Below, in pieces: positions 25,573 through 34,927 of a stretch of 64,000 nt of DNA. The position numbers and the translations under genes were made by a program. Below the pieces are notes generated by a model. The model was not told the origin of the DNA, did not search any database, and was given only the letters and a program-made list of their open reading frames with translations. The DNA comes from Galbibacter pacificus (GTDB lineage: Bacteria; Bacteroidota; Bacteroidia; Flavobacteriales; Flavobacteriaceae): positions 248,001 to 312,000 of the forward strand of contig NZ_JAQSVC010000001.1 of NCBI RefSeq assembly GCF_029603165.1. The letters are read 5' to 3'. Each line of letters opens with the position of its first letter. Position 1 is the first letter of the stretch.

Positions 25573-26628
25573 ATGATTAAAACAGATATACTTATTATCG
25601 GAGCGGGCCCCACGGGACTGTTCACGGTATTTGAAGCAGGTTTGTTAAAACTCAAATGTCATTTAATAGATGCCTTGCCGCAACCTGGCGGACAATGTTC
25701 GGAGATTTATCCCAAAAAACCCATTTATGATATTCCGGCCTTTCCGGAAATTCTAGCGGGGGATTTGGTAAACAACCTTTTGGAACAGATAAGGCCATTC
25801 GAGGCCGGGTACACCTTGGGCGAGCGTGCAGAGACCATAGAAAGACTGGAAGACGGGACCTTTATCGTAACAACAAACAAAGGCACGCAACATCATGCCC
25901 CGGTAGTGGTCATCGCTGGGGGATTGGGGAGCTTTGAGCCCAGGAAGCCGCAACTGGAAAACATTGCCAGGTATGAAGATAATGGCGTTGCATACATGAT
26001 CAAGGACCCGGAAGCCTACCGGGATAAAAAGGTATTGATAGCCGGGGGCGGCGATTCTGCATTGGACTGGTCCATTTTCTTGGCCGGGGTAGCTTCTGAA
26101 GTATATTTGGTTCATAGGCGAAATGAATTTAGGGGCGCCTTGGATTCGGTTGAAAAAGTAGCCGAACTTTCCAAAAAAGGAAAAATCGAACTCATAACCG
26201 AAGCCGAAGTAACCCATTTGCACGGAAATGAAAAATTGGAGGCTGTAACCGTAAAACATTTAAAGGACGGGGAGTCTCATATAGAAGTGGATAATTTTAT
26301 CCCTTTGTTCGGGCTTTCGCCAAAATTGGGGCCTATCGGGAATTGGGGCCTGGAGATTGAAAAAAATGCGATAAAAGTGGACAATTCTTACGATTATGCT
26401 ACGAACATCCCGGGGATCTATGCCATTGGGGACGTAAACACCTATCCCGGAAAGTTAAAGTTGATCCTCTCCGGTTTCCACGAGGCGGCCATTATGTGCC
26501 AAAGTGCTTACCAGCGCATTTTCCCCGATAAGAAATATGTCATGAAATACACCACGGTAGGGGGTGTACAAGGTTTTGACGGCACCAAAAAAGAAGCTAA
26601 AAAAGAAGTGGTAAAGAGCATAGTGTAG
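25573..26628 (+). CDS. Ferredoxin-NADP reductase of the thioredoxin-reductase type
   Basis: FAD flavoprotein with a two-dinucleotide-fold layout. MIKTDILIIGAGPTGLFTVF binds FAD, VLIAGGGDSALDWSIFLAGV binds NAD(P)H, and IYAIGDVNTYPGKLKLILSG is the C-terminal FAD loop. The CxxC disulfide of thioredoxin reductase is absent, which points to the ferredoxin-NADP reductase branch. At 351 residues it fits that family. It is the last gene of the sulfite reductase run and is a likely electron supplier to it through a ferredoxin not encoded here; that link is inference. Confidence 0.88.
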   Translation: MIKTDILIIGAGPTGLFTVFEAGLLKLKCHLIDALPQPGGQCSEIYPKKPIYDIPAFPEILAGDLVNNLLEQIRPFEAGYTLGERAETIERLEDGTFIVTTNKGTQHHAPVVVIAGGLGSFEPRKPQLENIARYEDNGVAYMIKDPEAYRDKKVLIAGGGDSALDWSIFLAGVASEVYLVHRRNEFRGALDSVEKVAELSKKGKIELITEAEVTHLHGNEKLEAVTVKHLKDGESHIEVDNFIPLFGLSPKLGPIGNWGLEIEKNAIKVDNSYDYATNIPGIYAIGDVNTYPGKLKLILSGFHEAAIMCQSAYQRIFPDKKYVMKYTTVGGVQGFDGTKKEAKKEVVKSIV

Positions 26629-26746
26629 CTCAATTACCTATAGAGATTATTTAAAGCAACTTTGAAAAAAAGTTACTTTTTTTTATTTATAATAGTTGTT
26701 TTTTTGAGTTTATCTTCTTTGTGTTGCAAAAATAACAAATACGATA

Positions 26747-27223
26747 ATGAAGAAAATAAGCTTCCTTTTTATAGCATGCTTTTGTATGTGGAATTCTTCC
26801 TTTTCACAAGACGCACAATTGGAAAAGTCAATTTTTGGCATCCAAACAGGACTATTGGGGATTTGGGTGCATAATGAAGCGCGTTTGACCCGAAAATTGC
26901 ATTGTGTAGCGAAATAGGGTTTGATACCGGTTTTTGGAAGTTCATACGAGGAAGATGGCTTTGCAATGGTCCCCAGTATTGCTCTTGAGCCACGGTACTA
27001 CTATAATTTTGAAAAGCGCGAAACTAAAGGAAAGAGAATTCATCATAACGTAGCCAATGTAGAAGCTGTAGAAACCATTTCATTTATTCCCAAATGGGGC
27101 ATCCGAAGAAATATAGGCCAGCATTTTAATTACCAAGTAGGTGTAGGAGAGGGATATTATATAGATGCATACGATTCTGGTCTGGCAATGGATATTCATT
27201 TGCGTATTGGCTATACATTGTAG
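26747..27223 (+). pseudogene. Frameshifted outer-membrane/secreted protein gene
   Basis: The frame opens with a signal peptide (MKKISFLFIACFCMWNSSFS) and continues FGIQTGLLGIWVHNEARLTR, then hits TAG at 26915-26917. In the neighbouring frame the text carries on sensibly as IALCSEIGFDTGFW. It then returns to the first frame as SSYEEDGFAMVPSIALEPRY, IPKWGIRRNIGQHFNYQVGV and LRIGYTL. Two compensating single-base shifts (near CGAAAATTG and TGGAAGT) would restore one protein. The pattern IGFDTGFW...LEPRYYYN...RRNIG is one I associate with flavobacterial outer-membrane proteins of unknown role. Real decay or sequencing errors are both possible. Confidence 0.7.
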
Positions 27224-27229
27224 GCAAAA

Positions 27230-27369
27230 TTTATGTTGCTTCTACAAAGCATACAACAAATAAAACGGTTTTGCTTAGCAAACTAGAAATGGACGCACTA
27301 AAAAATCATCAATTAAACGGCGCATTTGGCATTGGTTTTAGAGTATATTTCAATCCGTTTTTCAAATAA
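27230..27369 (+). pseudogene. Gene remnant encoding an outer-membrane-like C-terminus
   Basis: In a frame different from the preceding broken gene, 27230-27369 encodes GKIYVASTKHTTNKTVLLSK followed by NGAFGIGFRVYFNPFFK and a stop. The ending with alternating aromatics is typical of a last beta strand of an outer-membrane protein. No start or upstream part is present, so this is the tail of a lost gene. Confidence 0.45.
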
Positions 27370-27401
27370 AAATCATCACATATTTTTAAGCCTTCAAACA
27401 C

Positions 27402-27432
27402 TTGTATTCCACTAAAATCTAACTTATATTTG
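27402..27432 (+). promoter_or_regulatory. Promoter of the metH-metF transcript
   Basis: TTG (27402-27404), 20 bases, then TATATTTG (27425-27432), an exact consensus match. The riboswitch helix begins about 30 bases later. Confidence 0.65.
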
Positions 27433-27460
27433 CACCTCATTTGTTCATAACAATATTGCA

Positions 27461-27629
27461 CGTTATCAAGAAAGGTGAAGGGATTAGACCCGTTGAAGCC
27501 TTAGCAACCCTTAATCCTTTTCCAGTTTTCCGAAGGAAGTGAGTATATAGCTCCTTTCCCTTTGGGAAGGACTGGGGATGGGCTCAAGAAGGTGCTACGT
27601 TCTACCGCGCATGGCGTGGACAGATAACA
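27461..27629 (+). promoter_or_regulatory. SAM-I (S-box) riboswitch upstream of metH
   Basis: CGTTATCAAGAAAGGTGAAG at 27461, then GTTGAAGCCTTAGCAACCC and AAGGTGCTACGTTCTACC, form the S-box core. P1 is GTTATC (27462-27467) with GATAAC (27623-27628). P4 is short (CCGCGCATGGCGTGG). P3 carries an insert of about 70 bases containing CTCCTTTCCCTTTGGGAAGG and ACTGGGGATGGG, similar to the insert in the other S-box here. It should control methionine synthase and metF together. Confidence 0.93.
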
Positions 27630-27733
27630 AAAAACTTCCGGTTTTTTCTTTCTTCTTGATACATATTATTGTAATTATTTTAACGGGTATTTACCCTGTT
27701 GAACAATGTTTTGTTTCTTATAAGAAAAAGAAA

Positions 27734-28741
27734 ATGGAAAAAAATATTAAAAAAGAACTCGAAAACAGGATTTTGGTGCTAGACGGGGCCATGGGAACCA
27801 TGTTGCAACAATATAAATTTACCGAAGAAGATTTTCGTGGCGAACGGTTTAAAGATTTTGGGCACCCGTTGCAGGGGAACAACGATTTACTTTCAATAAC
27901 ACAGCCCAAGGCTATTGCAGAAATTCATGCAAAATATTTTGAAGCCGGAGCCGATATCGTGGAGACCAATACGTTTTCGGGCACCACCATTGCCATGGCT
28001 GATTATCATTTGGAAGATATTGTATACGAGCTCAATTTAGAATCGGCTACAATTGCCAAAAAAGTAGCCGATGAATTTACGGCAAAACAGCCAGAAAAAC
28101 CGCGTTTTGTGGCGGGGGCCATGGGGCCGACCAACCGTACAGCAAGCATGTCGCCCGATGTTAACGATCCTGGGTTCCGGGCCATTACGTTCAATGAATT
28201 GCGCATTGCATACAAGCAGCAAGTCGAAGGATTGATTGATGGTGGCGTGGACGTGTTGTTGGTGGAAACTATTTTTGATACCCTAAATGCCAAAGCGGCA
28301 CTTTTTGCCATTGAAGAGGTAAAAGAAGAGCGCAACATTGATATTCCGGTTATGGTAAGCGGCACTATTACCGATGCTTCGGGAAGAACACTTTCCGGGC
28401 AAACGGCCGAGGCCTTTTTAATAAGTATTTCGCATGTACCTTTGTTAAGTGTGGGGTTTAATTGTGCTTTAGGCGCCGACCAATTGATGCCTTATGTAAA
28501 AAGATTGTCAGAAAAATCGCCTTTTTATATTTCTGCATATCCAAATGCAGGCTTGCCCAACCATTTTGGCGAATACGATCAAACAGCGGAAGAAATGCAA
28601 GCTTTGGTACGCAATTATTTGGAAGAAAATGTAGTGAATATTATTGGCGGATGTTGCGGTACCACACCCGACCACATAAAATTACTGTCTGAAATAGCCA
28701 AAGAATATCAACCGAGAAAAGTTTTGGTTGAAAATTATTAA
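27734..28741 (+). CDS. metH: Methionine synthase, homocysteine-binding part (split MetH)
   Basis: Equivalent to the first module of cobalamin-dependent MetH: it activates homocysteine for methyl transfer. ILVLDGAMGTMLQQYKF starts the barrel. The zinc-binding cysteines are in SVGFNCALGADQ and IIGGCCGTTPDHIK. The 335-residue protein ends where the pterin module would begin, and the rest of MetH is a separate gene 45 bases downstream. I start at the ATG at 27734; upstream codons in the same frame cover the riboswitch and are not coding. The split arrangement is common in Bacteroidetes. Confidence 0.93.
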   Translation: MEKNIKKELENRILVLDGAMGTMLQQYKFTEEDFRGERFKDFGHPLQGNNDLLSITQPKAIAEIHAKYFEAGADIVETNTFSGTTIAMADYHLEDIVYELNLESATIAKKVADEFTAKQPEKPRFVAGAMGPTNRTASMSPDVNDPGFRAITFNELRIAYKQQVEGLIDGGVDVLLVETIFDTLNAKAALFAIEEVKEERNIDIPVMVSGTITDASGRTLSGQTAEAFLISISHVPLLSVGFNCALGADQLMPYVKRLSEKSPFYISAYPNAGLPNHFGEYDQTAEEMQALVRNYLEENVVNIIGGCCGTTPDHIKLLSEIAKEYQPRKVLVENY

Positions 28742-28786
28742 TGAATGATGTCATGCTGAGCTTGTTGAAGCACGAATTTATATAAA

Positions 28787-31516
28787 ATGACTAAAAATAA
28801 GTTAGTGAAAAATAACACCAATAACCAACAACAAATAGCGAAAGACTACCAACGTGTCCCTTTAGTGCTTTCTGGACTGGAACCTTTGGTAATTGATGAA
28901 AATTCTAATTTTATCAATGTTGGGGAACGTACAAACGTAACGGGTTCAAGACGTTTTCTTCGTTTGATAAAAGAAGAAAATTTCGATGAAGCATTAGAGG
29001 TTGCCCGTGCCCAGGTTGAAGGTGGCGCCCAGATTATTGATATCAACATGGACGAGGGGATGCTTGACGGGAAAAAGGCAATGGTCACTTTTTTAAACCT
29101 CATTGCTGCCGAGCCCGATATTGCCCGTGTACCAATTATGGTAGACAGCTCCAAATGGGAAATTATCGAGGCCGGCCTTCAGGTTGTTCAGGGGAAGGGT
29201 ATTGTTAATTCCATCAGCTTAAAAGAAGGAGAAGCACAATTTATCCATCATGCCAAACTGGTTAAGCGTTATGGCGCGGCGGTTATTGTAATGGCTTTTG
29301 ATGAGGTTGGGCAAGCAGATAATTACGAGCGTAGGATTGAAATCTGTAAACGTTCGTATGATATCTTGGTCAACAAGGTTAAATTTTCACCGCAAGACAT
29401 TATATTCGACCCAAATATTTTTCCGGTTGCCACTGGAATGGAAGAACACCGCCAAAATGCTGTCGACTTTTTCCGGGCCACCAAATGGATTCGTGAAAAT
29501 CTTCCGCATGCGCATATAAGCGGTGGGGTAAGCAACGTTTCTTTTTCTTTCCGCGGAAACAACACCGTTCGCGAAGCTATGAATGCCGCTTTTTTATATC
29601 ACGGAATCCAACACGGAATGACCATGGGGATTGTAAACCCCGAAATGCTCGAAATTTACGATGAGATAGATAAAGAACTGTTGGAATACGTAGAAGATGT
29701 ATTGCTCGATAAGCGCGACGATGCCACCGAACGTTTGTTGGATTATGCCGAAACCGTAAAAGGAAACACCAAGGAAACCGAAAAGCAAAAACAGGAATGG
29801 CGTAACGGCAGTTTACAAGACCGTATAACACATTCGTTGGTAAAAGGGGTATTGGAATTTGTAGAAGAAGATGCGGAAGAAGCCCGGCAAGCTGTAGATA
29901 AACCCATCGAGGTTATCGAAGGACATTTAATGAACGGGATGAATGTGGTGGGCGACCTCTTTGGAAGCGGAAAAATGTTTTTGCCACAAGTGGTAAAATC
30001 GGCGCGGGTAATGAAAAAAGCCGTGGCCTATTTGTTACCGTTCATTGAAGCCGATAAAGATGAAAACTCTCGCTCGGCAGGAAAAGTATTGATGGCAACC
30101 GTAAAAGGCGATGTGCACGATATTGGTAAAAATATTGTAAGCGTGGTTTTAGGATGCAACAATTACGAGATCATTGACCTTGGGGTAATGGTCCCGCCCG
30201 AAAAAATTATTCAAACGGCCATTGACCAACAAGTGGATATTATTGGTTTAAGCGGCCTTATAACACCTTCATTGGACGAGATGGTGTACTTGGCCAAAGA
30301 ATTGGAAAAACTCAACTTAAGCATCCCGGTAATGATTGGCGGAGCCACTACTTCAAGGGCGCATACAGCCGTGAAAATTGCCCCCGAATACTCTAAAACG
30401 GTGGTGCATGTAAACGATGCCTCCCGCGCCGTAAACGTGGCTGGAAGTTTGTTAAACCCGAAGTTGAAAGAAGAATATGGAATTTCACTCCGAAACGAAT
30501 ACGATAAGCTTCGCGAAGGTTTTTTAAACCGTTCCCGCGAGAAGAATTTTTTAACCATTAAACAGGCCCGGGCCAATAAATTACAACTGGATTGGGAAGA
30601 ATTTACCCCCCAAACACCAAATTTTATCGGAGTGAAACAAGTAGCAGTTAATTTAGATGAATTAAGAAAATATATAGATTGGACTCCTTTTTTCCGTTCG
30701 TGGGAATTGCACGGGAAATATCCGGCCATTCTGAAAGATGAAGTGGTAGGAAAAGAAGCTGCCAAATTATTTGCCGAAGCTACCGAAATGCTGAACAGGA
30801 TTATTGATGAAAAATGGTTAACCGCAAAAGGCATTTTAGGAATTTTCCCAGCCAATCAAGTAAACGATGATGATATTCAATTATATGACGAAAATGGAAA
30901 GGAACTGAATAAATTTCTTACCCTTCGTCAGCAATCAGAAAAAAACAAAAGGGCATCCAATATTGCATTGGCCGATTTTATTGCACCAAAAGAGCATGGA
31001 AAACAAGATTATATCGGTGCTTTTTGTGTAACTACCGGATTTGGAGTCGATGAGATATCCAATAGGTATGTAAAAGATCTGGACGATTACAATTCCATTA
31101 TGATAAAAGCCCTTGCAGATCGATTGGCAGAAGCTTTTGCCGAGTATTTGCACGAACGGGTACGAAAGGAAATTTGGGGTTACGATGCAGCAGAACAGTT
31201 AACAAATGAAGAATTAATTAAAGAATCCTATAAAGGAATACGCCCTGCACCGGGCTACCCTGCTTGTCCCGATCATTTGGAGAAAAAAGTAATTTGGGAA
31301 ATTTTGAATGTTGAAGAAGAAATTGGCGTGAAATTGACAGACAGTTTGGCCATGTGGCCTGCTTCATCGGTGTCTGGCTATTATTTTGCAAATCCTAAAA
31401 GTAAATATTTCGGATTGGGAAAAATAAAAGAAGACCAAGTTGCCGATTATGCAAAACGAAGAGGGATTTCTGTTGAAGAAGCTACCAAATGGTTAAACCC
31501 AAATATTGCAGATTGA
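28787..31516 (+). CDS. metH: Methionine synthase, folate, B12 and activation modules (split MetH)
   Basis: Carries the remaining MetH parts in order. The methyltetrahydrofolate-binding barrel (about 30-300) contains [16 protein letters not shown] and [12 protein letters not shown]. The four-helix cap follows (about 330-420). The cobalamin domain has [10 protein letters not shown] near residue 441, whose His is the lower cobalt ligand. The reactivation domain has [12 protein letters not shown] near 818, which binds SAM. With the preceding protein it transfers the folate methyl group to homocysteine, so the cell needs vitamin B12 for this route. No B12-independent MetE is in the window. Confidence 0.95.
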   Translation: MTKNKLVKNNTNNQQQIAKDYQRVPLVLSGLEPLVIDENSNFINVGERTNVTGSRRFLRLIKEENFDEALEVARAQVEGGAQIIDINMDEGMLDGKKAMVTFLNLIAAEPDIARVPIMVDSSKWEIIEAGLQVVQGKGIVNSISLKEGEAQFIHHAKLVKRYGAAVIVMAFDEVGQADNYERRIEICKRSYDILVNKVKFSPQDIIFDPNIFPVATGMEEHRQNAVDFFRATKWIRENLPHAHISGGVSNVSFSFRGNNTVREAMNAAFLYHGIQHGMTMGIVNPEMLEIYDEIDKELLEYVEDVLLDKRDDATERLLDYAETVKGNTKETEKQKQEWRNGSLQDRITHSLVKGVLEFVEEDAEEARQAVDKPIEVIEGHLMNGMNVVGDLFGSGKMFLPQVVKSARVMKKAVAYLLPFIEADKDENSRSAGKVLMATVKGDVHDIGKNIVSVVLGCNNYEIIDLGVMVPPEKIIQTAIDQQVDIIGLSGLITPSLDEMVYLAKELEKLNLSIPVMIGGATTSRAHTAVKIAPEYSKTVVHVNDASRAVNVAGSLLNPKLKEEYGISLRNEYDKLREGFLNRSREKNFLTIKQARANKLQLDWEEFTPQTPNFIGVKQVAVNLDELRKYIDWTPFFRSWELHGKYPAILKDEVVGKEAAKLFAEATEMLNRIIDEKWLTAKGILGIFPANQVNDDDIQLYDENGKELNKFLTLRQQSEKNKRASNIALADFIAPKEHGKQDYIGAFCVTTGFGVDEISNRYVKDLDDYNSIMIKALADRLAEAFAEYLHERVRKEIWGYDAAEQLTNEELIKESYKGIRPAPGYPACPDHLEKKVIWEILNVEEEIGVKLTDSLAMWPASSVSGYYFANPKSKYFGLGKIKEDQVADYAKRRGISVEEATKWLNPNIAD

Positions 31517-31671
31517 TGAATTATAATTATAGAGTTGAAAGTTATAAAGTTGAAAGTTTGGAAGTGAGGAAAAACAAAAAACGGTAATAAACCATAAAAC
31601 AGGCTTAACTTTCTCCTCATTAACTCTTTAACTTTGAAAACCAGCAACCAACAAAAATAAAATAGAAACAG

Positions 31672-31911
31672 ATGAAAACAGAATTTATAGAACTGTCTTT
31701 AGGGAGCCATGTTATTTCTCATGGGTTCGATGCCTTAAACAAAGAAATAACCGAAGAAGTCAATGTAAAAGGCTTCTCCATAAAGGTAGTGGCCATATCA
31801 AGGATTAAATCATTAAGCGAAAAATATATTTTAACAGATTACCTTGACGGAAGATGGATTTATTGGGAATACGAAAGTGATTTTGAGGAGCTTAAGAAGC
31901 AGTTGTTGTAA
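31672..31911 (+). CDS. Small uncharacterised protein in the methionine operon
   Basis: A 79-residue acidic protein, starting MKTEFIELSLGSHVISHGFD and ending DFEELKKQLL, without a signal or membrane segment. I do not recognise a family. It sits between metH and metF on the same strand with short gaps, so it is probably under the same SAM-I riboswitch. Codon use and protein-like composition (ISRIKSLSEKYILTDYLDGR) support a real gene. A regulatory or accessory role in methyl transfer is only suggested by position. Confidence 0.7.
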   Translation: MKTEFIELSLGSHVISHGFDALNKEITEEVNVKGFSIKVVAISRIKSLSEKYILTDYLDGRWIYWEYESDFEELKKQLL

Positions 31912-31982
31912 GTCTAAATTTTAAAGAAAAGCCAACAGAACAGACAATAATCAACTAGAAAAAGAGAACGAACAACTATAAA

Positions 31983-32936
31983 ATGAAAGTAACCGAACAT
32001 ATAGAAAAAGCTAAAGGGAAAACCTTATTTTCTTTTGAAATAATCCCGCCGCAAAAAGGAAAAAACATACAGGAACTGTACGATAATATAGATCCTTTAA
32101 TGGAGTTTAATCCGCCTTTTATAGATGTAACCACTTCTCGTGAAGAATTTGTTTATATTGAAAGGGACGGACTTTTCGACAGGAAAATAACGCGGATGCG
32201 TCCGGGAACGGTTGGAATATGTGCCGCTTTAAAACATAAATATAACGTAGATACCATACCCCATGTGCTGTGTGGAGGCTTTACAAAAGAAGAAACCGAA
32301 TACATGCTGGTAGATTGCCAATATCTGGGAATTGAAAATGTAATGGCCCTCCGTGGCGATGCCATGAAACACCAACGCTATTTTGAACCAACCAATGGCG
32401 GACATACGTATGCAACCGGTTTGGTAAAACAAATACGCAATATGTGCGAAGGAAAATATTTACATGAAACTATAGAAAAAGCAGACGATTTTAATTTTTG
32501 TATCGGCGTTGCCGGCTACCCCGAGAAACATTTGGAAGCTCCTTCGCTCGATTTCGACCTTAATAAATTAAAAGAAAAGGTAGATGCCGGAGCCGATTAT
32601 ATTGTTACACAGATGTTTTTCGACAACAGCAAGTTTTTTGCTTTTGTAAAGAAAGCCCGCGCCGCAGGAATCAATGTGCCCATTATTCCGGGCATAAAGC
32701 CCATTGCGGTTAAAAAACACCTTCAGTTATTACCGCAAGTGTTTAAAATAGACCTTCCCGAAAATTTGGTAAATGCCGTAGATGCCTGTAAGAACAATAA
32801 GGAAGTGCGCCAGATGGGCATAGAATGGTGCATTGAACAATCAAAAGAATTAAAAGAAGCAGGTGTACCTTTGCTGCATTACTACTCAATGGGTAAATCC
32901 GATAATATTAAGGCTATTGCCTCAGCATTATTTTAA
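31983..32936 (+). CDS. metF: Methylenetetrahydrofolate reductase
   Basis: Flavin enzyme that reduces methylenetetrahydrofolate to methyltetrahydrofolate, the methyl donor for the methionine synthase encoded just upstream. TLFSFEIIPPQKGKNIQELY has the catalytic Glu near the start. MALRGDA and IGVAGYPEKHLEAPS are the folate/FAD-site blocks, and DAGADYIVTQMFFDNSKFF is strongly conserved. Length (317) is typical of the prokaryotic single-domain form. It ends the metH operon. Confidence 0.96.
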   Translation: MKVTEHIEKAKGKTLFSFEIIPPQKGKNIQELYDNIDPLMEFNPPFIDVTTSREEFVYIERDGLFDRKITRMRPGTVGICAALKHKYNVDTIPHVLCGGFTKEETEYMLVDCQYLGIENVMALRGDAMKHQRYFEPTNGGHTYATGLVKQIRNMCEGKYLHETIEKADDFNFCIGVAGYPEKHLEAPSLDFDLNKLKEKVDAGADYIVTQMFFDNSKFFAFVKKARAAGINVPIIPGIKPIAVKKHLQLLPQVFKIDLPENLVNAVDACKNNKEVRQMGIEWCIEQSKELKEAGVPLLHYYSMGKSDNIKAIASALF

Positions 32937-32971
32937 TAAATAAGATTATTTTTGCAGTCGAAATTAAAATT

Positions 32972-34078
32972 ATGCAACGCGTACTAGCTATTCTATTCTT
33001 GGTGTTTTCAAGTGTTTCTTTTGCACAGGAAAACACCAATTCTTATGCATCTTATTTTGATGTAAACTATTTTTATGGAAATATAACCAGGCACAATAAC
33101 GACATTCTTCACCTAATAACAGCGCATCCCGAGGGTGTTGTTTTCAGTTGGAACAAAAAAACGTACGGAGATAAAGAATGGGAACAGTTGTATAATTATC
33201 CCGATTACGGAGCTTCCTTGATTTACCATAATTTCAAGAATGAATACATGGGAAGCAACGTGGCGTTTTACGGGCATTACAATTTTTATTTTTTCAACAG
33301 AAATTTAATGTTCCGGGTGGGGCAGGGAATTGCCATAGCCGGAAACCCTTATGATAAAGAAGACAATTATAGGAATGTTGCTTTTGGGTCGAAGTTATTG
33401 AGCAGCACTTATTTAATGCTGAATTATAAAAAAGAACGCATTTTTGATAAATTCGGACTTCAAGCCGGACTTACGTTGGTGCATTATTCCAACGGAAACA
33501 CTAAGGCGCCCAACACCAGTATAAATACAGTTAATCTTAATGTAGGTGTAAATTATCAATTGGATGCCATTAAACCCGAATACATAAAAACCGAAGGCTT
33601 AACAAATAGGTTTACCGAGCCCGTACGTTTTAATTTTGTGTTTAGAACGGGCGTTAACGAGAGCGATGTAATCCATAGCGGCCAGTTTCCTTTTTATGTT
33701 TTTTCGGTGTATGCCGATAAGCGCCTTAATAAAAAAAGTGCCATTCAACTGGGGACCGATGTGTTCTATTCCAACTTTCTAAAGGAATATATTGAGTATA
33801 GCTCGATTGCCTATCCCGAAAGAGGCATCGATGGTTCCGAAGATTACAAGCGCGCCGGAATTTTTATTGGGCATGAACTGTTTATCAATAGGTTTTCTGT
33901 TATTGCACAAGCGGGGTATTATGTATATTACCCAATAGATTACGAAGGGCAAATGTATTTGCGGGGCGGTTTAAAGGGGTACATCACCAAAAATAAAAAA
34001 CTATTTGGAGTGGTAACCGTAAAGGCACATGCTGCACAAGCAGAAGCGGTAGAAATAGGAATTGGTTATAGACTTTAA
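32972..34078 (+). CDS. Acyloxyacyl hydrolase / PagL-like outer-membrane protein
   Basis: A 368-residue protein with a signal peptide (MQRVLAILFLVFSSVSFAQ) and many amphipathic strands ending in VEIGIGYRL, as an outer-membrane barrel. LTLVHYSNGNTKAPNTSINT contains the His-x-Ser-Asn-Gly pattern of PagL-type lipid A deacylases, which remove an acyl chain from lipopolysaccharide. It lies 35 bases after metF and 11 bases before a lipoprotein gene, so it may be read with either. Enzymatic activity is inferred from the family. Confidence 0.75.
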   Translation: MQRVLAILFLVFSSVSFAQENTNSYASYFDVNYFYGNITRHNNDILHLITAHPEGVVFSWNKKTYGDKEWEQLYNYPDYGASLIYHNFKNEYMGSNVAFYGHYNFYFFNRNLMFRVGQGIAIAGNPYDKEDNYRNVAFGSKLLSSTYLMLNYKKERIFDKFGLQAGLTLVHYSNGNTKAPNTSINTVNLNVGVNYQLDAIKPEYIKTEGLTNRFTEPVRFNFVFRTGVNESDVIHSGQFPFYVFSVYADKRLNKKSAIQLGTDVFYSNFLKEYIEYSSIAYPERGIDGSEDYKRAGIFIGHELFINRFSVIAQAGYYVYYPIDYEGQMYLRGGLKGYITKNKKLFGVVTVKAHAAQAEAVEIGIGYRL

Positions 34079-34089
34079 GATATTTTTAA

Positions 34090-34857
34090 ATGAGAATACT
34101 ACAAGGCATATATTTAATAACGGGTTTGCTGTTGGCAACAGTATTTTTAGGCTGCAATAGCGAAGATGCCAACGATTGTTTTCAAACCGCAGGTACCATT
34201 GTTCAAGAAGAAAGGCCGGCAACCGATTTTTCGCGTATTTTGGTAAACGAAGGCATAACAATGGTGATAAAACAAGCGCCCGAATACAGAGTTGTGGTAG
34301 AATCGGGAGAAAACTTAATGAACGACATCCATACCGAAGTAAAAGACGGTCAATTAATATTGACCAATAACAATATTTGCAATTATGTACGCAAATACGA
34401 GCTTACAACCATTTTTGTTACTGCTCCCGACATTGCAGAAATACGCAGTGCAACCCAGCGGGAAATCCGTTCTGAAGGCACCATTACTACCGATAAGTTA
34501 ACGGTTTATTCAGAGAATTATCAAAACAACGAATACTTGACCAGTGCAGCTATTTATTTGAACGTTGATGTAAATCAGTTTCAAATTGTCTTCAATGGTA
34601 TTTCCAATATTTACATGACCGGAAAAGCAAAAAGCCTGAATATTAACATGGCTTCCGGAAATGGCCGTTTTGAAGGACGTAATTTCCCGGTTGAAAACGC
34701 AACTGTTTACCACAGGAGTTCCAACGATGTAATTGTAAAAGCTTCCACCTTGCTAAAAGGCGATATTTATAGCACGGGCGATATTATTTCTGTAGGCGTA
34801 CCACAAACAGTTGAAATAGTAGAGCACTACAAAGGAAAACTTATTTACGAAGAGTAA
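34090..34857 (+). CDS. DUF2807 (head GIN domain) lipoprotein
   Basis: The N-terminus (LITGLLLATVFLGC) is a lipoprotein signal with Cys as the acylated residue. The rest has the DUF2807 pattern of repeated beta strands: DFSRILVNEGITMVIKQAPE, VVESGENLMNDIHTEVKDGQ and DKLTVYSENYQ. This family forms a right-handed beta structure on the periplasmic or outer-membrane surface; its function is unknown. It follows the PagL-like gene by 11 bases, which suggests co-transcription. Confidence 0.85.
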   Translation: MRILQGIYLITGLLLATVFLGCNSEDANDCFQTAGTIVQEERPATDFSRILVNEGITMVIKQAPEYRVVVESGENLMNDIHTEVKDGQLILTNNNICNYVRKYELTTIFVTAPDIAEIRSATQREIRSEGTITTDKLTVYSENYQNNEYLTSAAIYLNVDVNQFQIVFNGISNIYMTGKAKSLNINMASGNGRFEGRNFPVENATVYHRSSNDVIVKASTLLKGDIYSTGDIISVGVPQTVEIVEHYKGKLIYEE

Positions 34858-34896
34858 TTATTGAACCAGATTAACTTTATTCCGGGTAGTTTCTCC

Positions 34897-34904
34897 TAAC
34901 TTTG
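34897..34904 (+). promoter_or_regulatory. -7 element upstream of ndh
   Basis: TAACTTTG fits TAnnTTTG and lies 23 bases before the start codon. No matching TTG at -33. Confidence 0.4.
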
Positions 34905-34927
34905 AAGAAATAAAAGTTGTTAAAGAA

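Noticed and set aside
26662-26874. TTG-started 70-codon frame with a lipoprotein-like start
   Set aside because: It overlaps the better-supported broken gene, and its second half is the shadow of that gene in another frame.
27629-27652. AAAAAAC-TTCCG-GTTTTTT hairpin after the second SAM-I aptamer as a terminator
   Set aside because: The stem is almost only A-T pairs and would be weak. It may be part of a switch but cannot be called a terminator.
27578-27733. N-terminal extension of the metH first part, with a hydrophobic stretch
   Set aside because: It starts inside the SAM-I riboswitch. The hydrophobic run is an accident of T-rich leader sequence.
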